From contig NZ_SDSD01000002.1 in NCBI RefSeq assembly GCF_004798965.1, positions 310,001 to 374,000 on the forward strand: a stretch of 64,000 bases of DNA, given 5' to 3'. The position numbers and the translations under genes are program-made. Positions 32,308 through 41,419 of this stretch are shown here, in pieces (the stretch's first letter is position 1; every line of letters starts with the position of its first letter). The stretch comes from Onishia niordana. Lineage in GTDB: Bacteria; Pseudomonadota; Gammaproteobacteria; Pseudomonadales; Halomonadaceae. The notes under the pieces are model-generated. The model ran no database searches and had not been told where the DNA came from. It saw only the letters and a list, made by a program, of their open reading frames with translations.

Positions 32308-33102
32308 ATGCATATCGATCTATCCGGCAAGCATGCCATTGTCACCGGTTCTACCGCCGGCATCGGCTACGCCATCGCGCAGGGTCTCGCCGACGCCGGT
32401 GCGGCGGTGGTGATCACCGGGCGTACTCAGGCCCGGGTCGACGAGGCCATCTCGAGCCTTCAGGAGGCGTATCCCCAGGCCAGCATATCGGGAGTCGCCG
32501 CGGATCTCGGCACCGCGGAAGGTTGCCAGGCGCTGATCGCCGCCAAGCCCGACACCGACATCCTGATCAACAACGTCGGCATCTTCGGGCCACAGGACTT
32601 CTTCGAGACCGACGATGAGACCTGGCAGCAGTTCTTCGACGTCAACGTGATGAGCGCGGTGCGTCTGTCGCGCCACTATGCCAAGGGCATGCGTGATCGC
32701 GATTGGGGTCGCATCCAGTTCCTGTCCAGCGAATCGGCGCTGAACATTCCAAGCGAAATGGTCCACTACGGCATGACCAAGAGCGCCGTGCAGTCGATCT
32801 CCCGCGGGCTTGCCAAGGTGCTCGCCGGCACCAACGTCACCGTCAACGCCATCCTGCCGGGGCCGACCCGCTCCGAAGGCGTGCTCGACATGATCAAGCA
32901 GGCCGCCGATGAGGCGGGTATCTCGCAGCAGGAAATGGAAGCCCGCTTCGTGCAGGAGAACCGCCCTTCCTCGATCATCCAGCGCCTGGCCACCCCGGAA
33001 GAGGTCGCCAACATGAGCGTCTATGCGGCCTCGCCCCAGGCCAGCGCCACCACCGGCGCCGCGCTGAAGGTAGAAGGCGGCATCGTCGACACCATGGCCT
33101 GA
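32308..33102 (+). CDS. Short-chain dehydrogenase/reductase
   Basis: 264 residues, classical SDR. The cofactor motif TGSTAGIG is at 13-20, NNVG near 88-91, catalytic Ser at 140-141 (FLSSES), and YxxxK at Y154/K158 (YGMTKSA). ADLG after the second strand and the TGR at 38-40 suggest NADP(H). Substrate unknown. AAGGAG lies 10 nt before ATG. It is transcribed away from astC and converges with a LysR gene 13 bp downstream. Confidence 0.88.
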   Translation: MHIDLSGKHAIVTGSTAGIGYAIAQGLADAGAAVVITGRTQARVDEAISSLQEAYPQASISGVAADLGTAEGCQALIAAKPDTDILINNVGIFGPQDFFETDDETWQQFFDVNVMSAVRLSRHYAKGMRDRDWGRIQFLSSESALNIPSEMVHYGMTKSAVQSISRGLAKVLAGTNVTVNAILPGPTRSEGVLDMIKQAADEAGISQQEMEARFVQENRPSSIIQRLATPEEVANMSVYAASPQASATTGAALKVEGGIVDTMA

Positions 33103-33115
33103 TCGCCTCTCGCCA

Positions 33116-34039
33116 TCAGGCGTTGATGGTGCGATATCGGTCCCGCTGCCATGCCGGCGGGACCGACTCGCGCAGCATGGCCAAAAGGCTGGCGATACGC
33201 CGGGACTGGGGGCCATAAGGGTAGAGTAGCGTCACCGGCAGGTCCGGCGGCCGCCAGTCTTCAAGGCAGGGCACCAGATCACCGGGATGTGCCTTAGCGC
33301 GTCGTTCGACCAACCAGTCCGGCAACACCCCAAGCCCCCTCCCTCGGGCGATGGCATCGATATGCATGACGTACTGATCGACTCTCAGTCGCGACGGCGA
33401 CGGCGTGACATCGACGATGCCTTCACGCTCATGATGAAGATCGAGCCCTTCCTCGCTATCGCCTGACAGGTCCACCCAGTCATGCCCGGCAAGCTCACGG
33501 GGGTGAGCCGGCTCGCCACGGCGCGCCAGATAATCCGGGTGGGCGTAGAGGCCACGACTCAACCGCCCCAGAGTTTCCTGACGCAGGCCACAATCCGGCA
33601 CGGCACCCAACCACAGGCAGAGCCCCCGATCACCATCCGCTGTTGGCACGGCAAACTGCGTCCGCACGTCCAACGCAACGCCTGGATAGCGCGCCAGGAA
33701 CGTCTCAGCGCAGGGTGCGAACCAGCTACGCGTCAGGATGCTATGCACGTGAACGGTGATCTCGCCGCTGACCGCTTCCTTGAGCTCATCCAGCGCCTGG
33801 TGTCCTTGCCGGGCCAACTGCTGGAGCTGATGGCAATAGCGCAGAAATAGCTGCCCGGCCTCGGTGGCGATCATGCGATTGGCCTGGCGACGCAGTAACG
33901 GCTGGCCCAGGTGTTCTTCCAGCTGATGGATGCGTCGGCTAAGGGTCGACTTGGATACCCCTAGCCGCGCGGCACTCCGGGCGAGGTTTCCGTCTTCCAT
34001 GACCGCCGCAAAGGCCGCCAACTGATCGAAATCATACAT
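33116..34039 (-). CDS. LysR-family transcriptional regulator
   Basis: About 307 residues. The N-terminal winged helix-turn-helix is FDQLAAFAAVMEDGNLARSAARLGVSKSTLSRRIHQLEEHLG; an effector-binding domain follows from about 90, of the CrgA-like group. ATG 34039 has AGGTGG upstream. It is divergent from the TonB receptor gene (134 bp apart), so it may control that locus or itself; the neighbouring SDR gene is another candidate target. No effector can be predicted. Confidence 0.88.
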   Translation of the reverse strand: MYDFDQLAAFAAVMEDGNLARSAARLGVSKSTLSRRIHQLEEHLGQPLLRRQANRMIATEAGQLFLRYCHQLQQLARQGHQALDELKEAVSGEITVHVHSILTRSWFAPCAETFLARYPGVALDVRTQFAVPTADGDRGLCLWLGAVPDCGLRQETLGRLSRGLYAHPDYLARRGEPAHPRELAGHDWVDLSGDSEEGLDLHHEREGIVDVTPSPSRLRVDQYVMHIDAIARGRGLGVLPDWLVERRAKAHPGDLVPCLEDWRPPDLPVTLLYPYGPQSRRIASLLAMLRESVPPAWQRDRYRTINA

Positions 34040-34128
34040 ATCGGCCACCTTTTCTTCCGTTTCTCGTAGGCAGGCGTTGCAGAAGCTGCAACGCGGCGTC
34101 GCAGGACATCTGACCCGATAGCGTGGAA

Positions 34129-34155
34129 TAATGCAAATCACAAGGATTCGCATTA
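34129..34155 (+). promoter_or_regulatory. Fur-like inverted repeat upstream of the TonB receptor
   Basis: TAATGCAAATC (34129-34139) and GATTCGCATTA (34145-34155) form an inverted repeat with one mismatch and a 5-bp spacer. The AT-rich TAATGCAAATC arm resembles iron-responsive Fur sites. It ends 18 bp before the receptor start, within the region shared with the divergent LysR gene. Fur binding is inferred from sequence and gene content. Confidence 0.5.
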
Positions 34156-34173
34156 ACAGGGGCGCGAAACAAG

Positions 34174-36120
34174 ATGGCACTTCATTCTCGCAAGACGCTA
34201 CTCGGCCTCGCGATGGCCGGGTTTGGCACCATGGCACAGGCTGATCAGGTAGCACTGGACGATGTGGTCGTCACGGCGGCCGGGTACGAACAGCAGACCA
34301 AAAATGCGCCGGCCTCGATCAGCGTGCTGACACGCGAGGATATGGAAGAGCGCTACTATCGGGACATCACCGATGCGCTGCGCGACGTGCCCGGGGTCAT
34401 TGTCACCGGCAGTGGCGCTTCCGAGGACATCAGTCTGCGCGGCATGCCCGCCGAGTATACCCTGCTGCTGGTCGACGGTAAGCCACAAAGCAGTCGCGAG
34501 TCGCGCCCCAACAGCGACGGCCCCGGCATCGAACAGGGTTGGCTGCCGCCGCTTTCTGCCATCGAACGTGTCGAGGTGATACGCGGCCCCATGTCGACCC
34601 TCTATGGCTCGGACGCCATCGGCGGGGTCATCAACGTCATCACCCGTAAGGTCGCCAAAGACTGGCACGGCAACCTGCAGACGCAAACCGTCATCCAGGA
34701 AGACAGTGCCTCAGGCAACAGTCAGCAGACCAATCTCTATGTCAGCGGCCCGCTGGCGCCTGGGCTGCTGGGCCTTCAGGTCTTCGGCCAGACCAGTTCC
34801 CGCGATGAGGACGAGATCGTCAACGGCCATGCCGAAAGCGATCTGCAAAGCCTCACTGCCCGCCTGTCGCTCACCGCGAGCGAGGACCATGATCTCACGC
34901 TCGAGGCCGGCCGCTCGGAACAGACGCGCGAAGCCAATGTGGGCAGCTCCGCCCCCAGCGAAGGCTGTCGCGGCGAATGCACGGATTCCTATGCCAACTA
35001 TACCCGTGAGCATCTCGCCCTGAGCCACAGCGGCCGCTTCGATATCGGCACCAGCGACTCCTTCATCCAGCGCGAGGTCAGCGAGAACGAGGCGCGCGAG
35101 ATGGAAATCATCAATACCACCGCGAAATCGAGTCTGGTGGTGCCGTTGATGGATCATATCCTGACGCTCGGGGCCAGCTATGAGGAGGAATCACTCTCCG
35201 ATGACAGCTCCAACCAGATCTCCGACCGAAACGAGATCGAGACCTCGCAGTGGGCGGTGTTTGCAGAAGACGAGTGGATGCTCACTCGGGACTGGTCGCT
35301 CACCGGCGGCCTGCGCCTGGACGACAACGAAAACTACGGCAGCCATATTAGTCCGCGTCTCTACAGCGTGTGGAACATGACCCCTCAGTGGACCCTCAAG
35401 GGCGGCGTATCCACCGGCTACCGCTCTCCCAGCCTGCGTGAGATCACCGCCGACTGGGGGCAGATCAGCCGCGGCGGCAATGTCTACGGTAACCCGGATC
35501 TCGAGCCGGAGACCTCGCTGAACAAGGAACTTGGTCTGCTCTATTCCACCCGCGGTGGGCTCGATGCGGGCATTACCGTCTTCCATAACGACTTCGAGGA
35601 CAAGATCACCCGCATCGCCTGCCCTGATGCTATCTGCACGGCCGGCCCCAACCAGTTCGGCTCCGACCCGACCTATCGCATCAACGTCGACGAGGCGGTC
35701 ACCCGCGGCGTCGAGCTGTCACTGTCCGCGCCCCTTGGCGAGCGCGTCGAGGCCACGGCCAGCTACACCTATACCGATTCCGAGCAGAAAAGCGGCGAGT
35801 ACGAGGGCGAGCCACTGACCCAGTTGCCCAAGCACCTGGCCACCCTGTCGCTTGACTGGCAGGCCTCGCAGCGCCTGACGCCCTGGGCCCGCGTGACCTA
35901 TCGCGGCGAAGAGAGCCAGCCCAACACCGGCCCCTCTCAGGATGCCACCGTGGCGCCCTCCTACGCCTTCGTCGACTCAGGGCTTGGCTTTCAGCTCACC
36001 GAGCAGGCCAAGGTCAATCTGGGAGTCTACAACCTCTTCGACGAATCCGTGACCTACGACGAGTACGGCTACGTCGAAGACGGCCGCCGCTACTGGCTGG
36101 GCCTGAACATCGATTTCTGA
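34174..36120 (+). CDS. TonB-dependent siderophore receptor
   Basis: 648 residues. The signal peptide ends near AQA (about 22). A TonB-box-like DDVVVTA follows directly, then the plug domain (ITDALRDVPGVIV, ISLRGMPAEYTLLLVDG, IERVEVIRGPMSTLYGSDAIGGVINVIT) and a beta barrel ending in an aromatic residue (YWLGLNIDF). The pattern is closest to FepA/CirA-type ferric catecholate receptors, but ligand prediction by eye is weak. It imports across the outer membrane; the downstream genes supply inner-membrane transport. Confidence 0.92.
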   Translation: MALHSRKTLLGLAMAGFGTMAQADQVALDDVVVTAAGYEQQTKNAPASISVLTREDMEERYYRDITDALRDVPGVIVTGSGASEDISLRGMPAEYTLLLVDGKPQSSRESRPNSDGPGIEQGWLPPLSAIERVEVIRGPMSTLYGSDAIGGVINVITRKVAKDWHGNLQTQTVIQEDSASGNSQQTNLYVSGPLAPGLLGLQVFGQTSSRDEDEIVNGHAESDLQSLTARLSLTASEDHDLTLEAGRSEQTREANVGSSAPSEGCRGECTDSYANYTREHLALSHSGRFDIGTSDSFIQREVSENEAREMEIINTTAKSSLVVPLMDHILTLGASYEEESLSDDSSNQISDRNEIETSQWAVFAEDEWMLTRDWSLTGGLRLDDNENYGSHISPRLYSVWNMTPQWTLKGGVSTGYRSPSLREITADWGQISRGGNVYGNPDLEPETSLNKELGLLYSTRGGLDAGITVFHNDFEDKITRIACPDAICTAGPNQFGSDPTYRINVDEAVTRGVELSLSAPLGERVEATASYTYTDSEQKSGEYEGEPLTQLPKHLATLSLDWQASQRLTPWARVTYRGEESQPNTGPSQDATVAPSYAFVDSGLGFQLTEQAKVNLGVYNLFDESVTYDEYGYVEDGRRYWLGLNIDF

Positions 36121-36171
36121 TGATCGATTGCTGATACCTGCTACTTCGCCATCGAACCCCCAAGGAAAGAC

Positions 36172-37104
36172 ATGATGCGATTGATCGGACACGACAAGGC
36201 CAAGTCCCTGACCACCCTGCTCACAGGGCTCGGCCTAGGCCTGCTGCTCGCGGCCTCACCGGCCCTGGCAAAAACGCTGGACACTGCCTACGGCGAGGTC
36301 AGCGTCGAGGGCCAGCCCGAGCGCGTGGTGACCCTCTATGAGGGCGCCCTGGACACGGCCGTCAGCGCCGGCGTGATGCCGCTTGCCGCCATCGCCACCC
36401 GCGGCGGCGATGATGTCGCCCGCTACCTGCGCGACCGCGTTCAGGGCATCGACATCGTCGGTACGGCGCGCGAGACCAATATCGAGGCCGTGGTCGCCCA
36501 ACGGCCCGATATCATCCTCGCCTCGCCACGGCTACCCGAGGCGCAGTATCGCCTGCTATCGCAGATCGCCCCGACCCTGGTGCCCGATGTGCCGGCCTTC
36601 TCCGAAGGCGCCTGGAAGCAGGAAGCCCGCTTCTTCGCCAAGGCGTTGGGGCGCGAGGCGCCCGTCGAGGCAGCGCTTGAGGCCGTGGCGGCCCGTGCCG
36701 CCGCCTTGCGTGAGGAGATGGAGAATACACCGACAGCAAGCCTGGCCCGCTGGATGCCCCAGGGAGCCCTCTTGATGTCACCAAAGCTCTTTTCCACCGG
36801 CCTCTTGCGCACCAGCGGCTTCACTGTACAGGGAGACGAGAACGTCCCCGCCGGACGCCCCCACAGCGACCCGCTGAGCCTCGAAAATCTGTCGCTCATC
36901 GACGCCGACTGGCTGTTCCTTGCCACCCTCAATGCCGAGGGCGACGACGCCCTGGCCGCCGCCATGTCATCGCCGGCCTTCGCTCGGCTGGAAGCCGTCA
37001 AGAACGATCATGTCGTGCCGGTGGATGGCCAGCTTTGGACCAGCGCCTCGGGACCACTGGCCGCCGAGGCGATTCTCGATGACATCACAGCGGCATTGCC
37101 ATGA
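36172..37104 (+). CDS. Iron-siderophore periplasmic binding protein (FecB/FepB-like)
   Basis: 310 residues. A Sec signal peptide ends around SPALA (33) with no lipobox, so the protein is free in the periplasm. The type III binding-protein fold shows RVVTLYEGALDTAVSAGVMPLA, NIEAVVAQRPDIILAS, PDVPAF and WLFLATLN. AAGGAAAG precedes the ATGATG start. Its stop overlaps the next start (ATGA), so it is coupled to the permease. Confidence 0.9.
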   Translation: MMRLIGHDKAKSLTTLLTGLGLGLLLAASPALAKTLDTAYGEVSVEGQPERVVTLYEGALDTAVSAGVMPLAAIATRGGDDVARYLRDRVQGIDIVGTARETNIEAVVAQRPDIILASPRLPEAQYRLLSQIAPTLVPDVPAFSEGAWKQEARFFAKALGREAPVEAALEAVAARAAALREEMENTPTASLARWMPQGALLMSPKLFSTGLLRTSGFTVQGDENVPAGRPHSDPLSLENLSLIDADWLFLATLNAEGDDALAAAMSSPAFARLEAVKNDHVVPVDGQLWTSASGPLAAEAILDDITAALP

Positions 37105-38192
37105 CTCGACACCCCAGGGGCGGCTCCCTCGCTCCCGGTATCATTAACCAGACACCAGCAGATGGCGCTCCCCGCGGGGAGCGTCGTCGTGCCTTGACCG
37201 TCACCGTTATGTGGTTGATCGCTGCCCTGGCCCTGCTGTGCCTGACAAGCCTTTTAATCGGCGCCGGCGAGGTGGGGCCGCTGACCTCCCTGGCGACGCT
37301 TGTCGGTCACCCCATCGGCGCAGCCACAGGCAGCGATGAAGCGCGCTTCGTGATGACCGAGCTGCGTGGACCACGCACTCTGGTCGGCCTGGCCGTGGGC
37401 GCGTCGCTGGGCATCGCCGGGGCGCTTCTACAGGCCGTCGCCCGCAACCCGCTCGCCGAGCCGGGCCTGCTCGGGGTCAGCGCCGGCAGTGCCTTCGCCA
37501 TTGCCGTCGCCCTGGTACTGGGTGCCAGCGCCGCCACCCTGCGCGTTTCGGTAGCCCAGTTGGGGGCGGTGTGTGGCTGTGCCTTCGTGCTCGGCGCCAG
37601 CCGCCTCAACGCCGTGGGCCAGGACCCGATTCGCCTGGTGCTCACTGGCGCGGTGCTATCCGGCCTGCTCGGCGCCCTGACCTCTCTGCTGCTGCTGATG
37701 GACCAGCGCGCCGCCGACGAGATCCGCTTCTGGCTGGTCGGCAGTCTCGCCGGCCGAAGGCTTGCTGATCTGCAGGCGATTCTGCCAAGCCTTGCGCTGG
37801 CCGCGACCATCACGCTGACCATCGCTCGACCCTTGTCGGCACTGGCACTTGGCGAACGAGTCGCCGTCGGGCTTGGCCATCACCCAAGGCGTGTGCGGCT
37901 CCTGGCCATCGCCGTGGTTGCCATGCTGGTTGGTGCGGCAACGGCGGTGGCCGGTCCCATTGCCTTCGTCGGCCTGGTGGTACCCTTCGCCGCTCGGGCC
38001 ATCGCCGGCCCGGATATCCGCCGCACCCTATGGCTGGCACTAATACTCGGGCCGATGGTGGTGATCGCCGCCGATATTGTCGCGCGCGTGGTAGTCGCCC
38101 CGTCGGAGCTTTCACTGGGGGTCATCACCGCCTTGATCGGCGCTCCGGTGCTGATCGCCGTAGTGCGCTCCCGCCGGCTGCCGACGCTATGA
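37101..38192 (+). CDS. FecCD-family iron-siderophore permease, first subunit
   Basis: 363 residues with about nine to ten hydrophobic segments. Diagnostic segments are LRGPRTLVGLAVGASLGIAGALLQAVARNPLAEPGLLGVSAGSAFA and a late GPIAFVGLVVPFAARAIAGPD, which forms the ATPase coupling loop. Starts within the binding-protein stop codon. Forms a heterodimer with the next product. Confidence 0.9.
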   Translation: MTRHPRGGSLAPGIINQTPADGAPRGERRRALTVTVMWLIAALALLCLTSLLIGAGEVGPLTSLATLVGHPIGAATGSDEARFVMTELRGPRTLVGLAVGASLGIAGALLQAVARNPLAEPGLLGVSAGSAFAIAVALVLGASAATLRVSVAQLGAVCGCAFVLGASRLNAVGQDPIRLVLTGAVLSGLLGALTSLLLLMDQRAADEIRFWLVGSLAGRRLADLQAILPSLALAATITLTIARPLSALALGERVAVGLGHHPRRVRLLAIAVVAMLVGAATAVAGPIAFVGLVVPFAARAIAGPDIRRTLWLALILGPMVVIAADIVARVVVAPSELSLGVITALIGAPVLIAVVRSRRLPTL

Positions 38193-38254
38193 CGCCCTGC
38201 CCCTCATGACGCTCGATGACACCCGATTCCTGACCCAGGCAATGATGATAACGC

Positions 38255-39394
38255 ATGGATACTAGTTCACCCGCTTCGACCACAGGCCTTGGCGACCTGA
38301 GCGATAGTGGTTCGTCGGCAGACCACCGGCAGCAAGCGGACGTCATCCGACCGCCGGCCGGCCACTGGCGACTCGCCCTGCCCATGGCGGGTAACGAGGC
38401 GGCGCTGCTCATTGATCGTCGCGCCCTTGTCGCCAATCTCGGCCTGCTGCTTGCCCTGCTGATACTTGGCGCACTATCGCTGTGCTTGGGCAGCGTGACG
38501 CTTTCGCCGCTGGCATCCGCCCGCGCCCTGTTCGGCCAGGGCAGCGCCATGGATAGCTTCCTGATACACGAGCTGCGCCTGCCCCGCCTGGCGGCCGGCA
38601 TCGCCACCGGCGGCGCCTTTGCCCTGTCTGGCTGCCTGATGCAGACCCTGGCCCGCAACCGCCTGGCAACGCCCGGTATCATCGGCATCGACAACGGCGC
38701 CACCGCCTTCGCCGTGGCCTCGGTGGTGGGGCTCGGCGTCAGCCTCGCGCCGCCGGCACTGGCACTTGTCGGGGCGGCCACCGCAACGGCCCTGACCTTC
38801 GGCCTGGCCGGCGGCATCGGCACTCGCGGCTATCGCTTTATCGTCGCCGGGATCGGCGTCGGTGCGGTGTTCGGCGCCCTGACCCAACTGATGCTGGCAA
38901 GGGTCGATATCGACACCGCCAACGCCGCCTACCCCTGGACGGTGGGCAGCCTGAATGCCCGCGATCCGGTATCGCTCAAGGTACTCGAGGTGTCACTGCT
39001 GATCGGCCTGTTGCTGTCCCGACGCATTGCACAAGCCCTGAACGTCCTGCGCTTCTCCGACAGCGTGGCCGCGGGGCTCGGCATCCAAGTGACGCGCTGT
39101 CGTCGCTGGGCGCTGATGCTTTCGGTGTCGCTCACGGCGCTTGCGGTCTCAGTGGCGGGCCCGGTAGGCATGGTGGCGCTGATCGGCCCCGAGCTTGCCC
39201 GTCATCTGTCATCACCGCGGGGCGTGCCCCTTGTTGGCTCGGCACTGGCCGGTGCATTGGTGATGGTCAGTGCCGATCTTGCCGGCCGCCTGATGCTCGC
39301 CCCGCTGGAAATTCCGGTTGGCATCGTCACCGCCGTGATCGGCGGCCCCGTACTGCTATGGATACTGCTACGCCCCACCAGGAAGGTCCCATGA
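38255..39394 (+). CDS. FecCD-family iron-siderophore permease, second subunit
   Basis: 379 residues. After a hydrophilic Ser/Asp-rich N terminus come about nine membrane segments with HELRLPRLAAGIATGGAFALSGCLMQ, ARNRLATPGIIGIDNGA and GPVGMVALIGPELARHL. The first 40 residues are atypical and the ribosome site at 38255 is weak, so a start near 38384 is possible. The stop overlaps the ATPase gene start (ATGA). Confidence 0.88.
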   Translation: MDTSSPASTTGLGDLSDSGSSADHRQQADVIRPPAGHWRLALPMAGNEAALLIDRRALVANLGLLLALLILGALSLCLGSVTLSPLASARALFGQGSAMDSFLIHELRLPRLAAGIATGGAFALSGCLMQTLARNRLATPGIIGIDNGATAFAVASVVGLGVSLAPPALALVGAATATALTFGLAGGIGTRGYRFIVAGIGVGAVFGALTQLMLARVDIDTANAAYPWTVGSLNARDPVSLKVLEVSLLIGLLLSRRIAQALNVLRFSDSVAAGLGIQVTRCRRWALMLSVSLTALAVSVAGPVGMVALIGPELARHLSSPRGVPLVGSALAGALVMVSADLAGRLMLAPLEIPVGIVTAVIGGPVLLWILLRPTRKVP

Positions 39395-40281
39395 TGCCCA
39401 CACACCATCCAACATCCGCCCCGCTAAGCGCGCATGACCTCGAGCTCGGCTATGGACATGGGAATGCTGGCCGCGGCAAGAGCCAGCACTCGGTCATCGA
39501 AGGGCTTAACATCAGCCTGCCGGCCGGCCAGGTCACGGCCATCGTCGGCCCCAATGGCTGCGGCAAGTCGACCCTGTTGGCCGGCCTCGCCCGGTTGCAT
39601 GCTCCCAGACGAGGCGCGGTGCACCTGGACGGCCAGGACATCCAGCATATACCGGCCAAGGAACTGGCCCGTCGCCTGGCGCTGCTGCCCCAGGAAACCC
39701 ATGCCCCCGAAGGGCTGACCGTTGCCGAACTGATCCGCTTCGGCCGCCAACCGCATCAGGGCTTCTTGCAACAGTGGTCCAGAGAGGATGCACGCGTGGT
39801 CGAGTCGGCGCTGGCGGCAGCCAACCTCACGGCACTGGCCGACCGAACCCTGGATGCCATGTCCGGCGGGCAACGTCAGCGCGCCTGGATCGCCATGGCG
39901 ATCGCCCAGCAGACGCCGCTGCTGCTGCTCGATGAGCCCACCTCGGCGCTGGACCTTGGCCATCAGCTTGAGGTCTTCGAACTGGTACGCAGCCTCGCCG
40001 CCGCCGGCAAGACAGTCGTCATCGTGGTGCATGATCTGGATAGTGCCTGTCGCTTCGCCGATCATCTAGTGGCCATGCAGGCCGGACGCATCATCGCCGA
40101 AGGCCGCCCGAAGGACGTGGTCACCACGGCGTTGCTACGCGAGCTCTACGGCATCGACTGCACGTTGCTCAGTGACCCCGTTACCGGCAGCCCGATACTC
40201 GCCAATATGCGCCGCGCCGCTACACCAAACGCAGACAACGGCATGCAGGCCTCTTCTCAGGCTTGCGTGTCTGGCGCATGA
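39391..40281 (+). CDS. Iron-siderophore ABC transporter ATPase (FecE/FepC-like)
   Basis: 296 residues. Walker A GPNGCGKST, Q-loop LPQETHAPEG, signature MSGGQRQRAWIAMAI, Walker B LLLLDEPTSALD and the H-loop VVHDLD are all intact. Start at 39391 overlaps the upstream stop and has AGGAAGG. Powers the two permeases before it. Confidence 0.93.
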   Translation: MMPTHHPTSAPLSAHDLELGYGHGNAGRGKSQHSVIEGLNISLPAGQVTAIVGPNGCGKSTLLAGLARLHAPRRGAVHLDGQDIQHIPAKELARRLALLPQETHAPEGLTVAELIRFGRQPHQGFLQQWSREDARVVESALAAANLTALADRTLDAMSGGQRQRAWIAMAIAQQTPLLLLDEPTSALDLGHQLEVFELVRSLAAAGKTVVIVVHDLDSACRFADHLVAMQAGRIIAEGRPKDVVTTALLRELYGIDCTLLSDPVTGSPILANMRRAATPNADNGMQASSQACVSGA

Positions 40282-40324
40282 TGCCAGGCAGGGGTCGAGA
40301 AAAAAGGGTCAAGGGGGAGGCGCC

Positions 40325-40957
40325 ATGTTCAACACCACCGGCTGGAACCGCTGGCGCTATAGCCTCTATGCACCGGTCTATGACCTGGTGGCCGACCGCG
40401 CCTTTCGTCGCGCAAGGCGCCAGGCACTCGACGCAGTGGGATGGCAAGCCGGTCAGCGGGTGCTGATTGTCGGGGCGGGTACCGGACTCGACCTCCCTTG
40501 GTTGCCGCGCAGTATCGAATTGCATGGTACCGATCTCGCCCCGGCCATGGTGCGGCGCTTTCAGACACGCTCGGATCGACTGGGCTTTGATGCCAGCGCC
40601 CGGGTCATGGATGCCGAGCATCTCGACTACCCGGATGGCCACTTCGATGTGGTGATCATGCATCTGATCCTCGCGGTCATGCCGCACCCCGAACAGGGCC
40701 TGCGCGAGGCTCACCGGGTACTCGCCGACGAGGGCCAACTATGTGTGCTGGACAAGTTTCAGCCCGATAGCCGCCCGGCGGGCCTTGGGCGGCGAACCCT
40801 GAACCTGGCGACCAGCGCCATCGCCACCGACATCACCCGTCAGGCCAGGCCGCTGCTGCAAGACGCAGGCTTTACCATCGAGAATGACGAGCCGGCGATG
40901 ATGGGCGAGCTGTTTCGCGCCCTGCTGGCAAGAAAGTCAGGAGCGCCCGCGCGGTGA
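40325..40957 (+). CDS. Class I SAM-dependent methyltransferase
   Basis: 210 residues. The SAM motif VLIVGAGTGLDL (G50-G54 region), the acidic end of strand 2 (HGTDLAPAMV), MDAEHLDYPDGHFDVVIMH and the post-motif LCVLDKF are typical of the UbiE-like group with PhoA-unrelated phospholipid or small-molecule methyltransferases. Substrate unknown. It follows the ABC ATPase by 43 bp with a strong GGGGGAGG site, so it may ride on the iron operon. It overlaps the convergent rluF gene by 21 bp. Confidence 0.85.
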   Translation: MFNTTGWNRWRYSLYAPVYDLVADRAFRRARRQALDAVGWQAGQRVLIVGAGTGLDLPWLPRSIELHGTDLAPAMVRRFQTRSDRLGFDASARVMDAEHLDYPDGHFDVVIMHLILAVMPHPEQGLREAHRVLADEGQLCVLDKFQPDSRPAGLGRRTLNLATSAIATDITRQARPLLQDAGFTIENDEPAMMGELFRALLARKSGAPAR

Positions 40958-41419
40958 GTGGCGTGCAGGCTTGCCGCCGCCCTTGCCGGCGGGTTTACCA
41001 CCTTGCTTGCCGCCCTGCTTGCCAGCCTGCTTTCCTTGACTGCCCTTGCCCTGACCGCCTTTGCCACTGGGTTTGCCGTTACCCGAGACAACCTGGCTGG
41101 GCTTTCCTTGTCCGCCCCTGCCTTTAACGGGCTTGGCCTGACCGGACTTGGCTTGTCCGGGCTTGGCTTGGCCAGAATTAGACTGACCAGGTTTACCGGC
41201 GCCGGAGGCCTGCTTGATCGCTCGCTTGGGCTTAGCGGCGGGCTTGCCCTCACTCGACTTGCCCTGCCCCGGCTTAGCCGTACCTGGCTTACGCGGCCCC
41301 GCCCCGGCGGTGCGTTTGGCGCCTGACTTGCCCGCGCCTGATGCCCCGGCTCCTGACTTGGCGCCGCCTGGTTTGCCGGTCCCTCTAGTGCCGGTGCGTG
41401 CCTTGCGCTTGGGCAAGGA
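40937..41419 (-). repeat. Low-complexity repeat region encoding the RluF tail
   Basis: Irregular short in-frame repeats rich in Gly, Lys and Gln codons cover about 480 bp. The period is about 9-15 bp (GKQGG, GQAKP, GQAKS). Likely intrinsically disordered and strongly basic. Confidence 0.8.
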
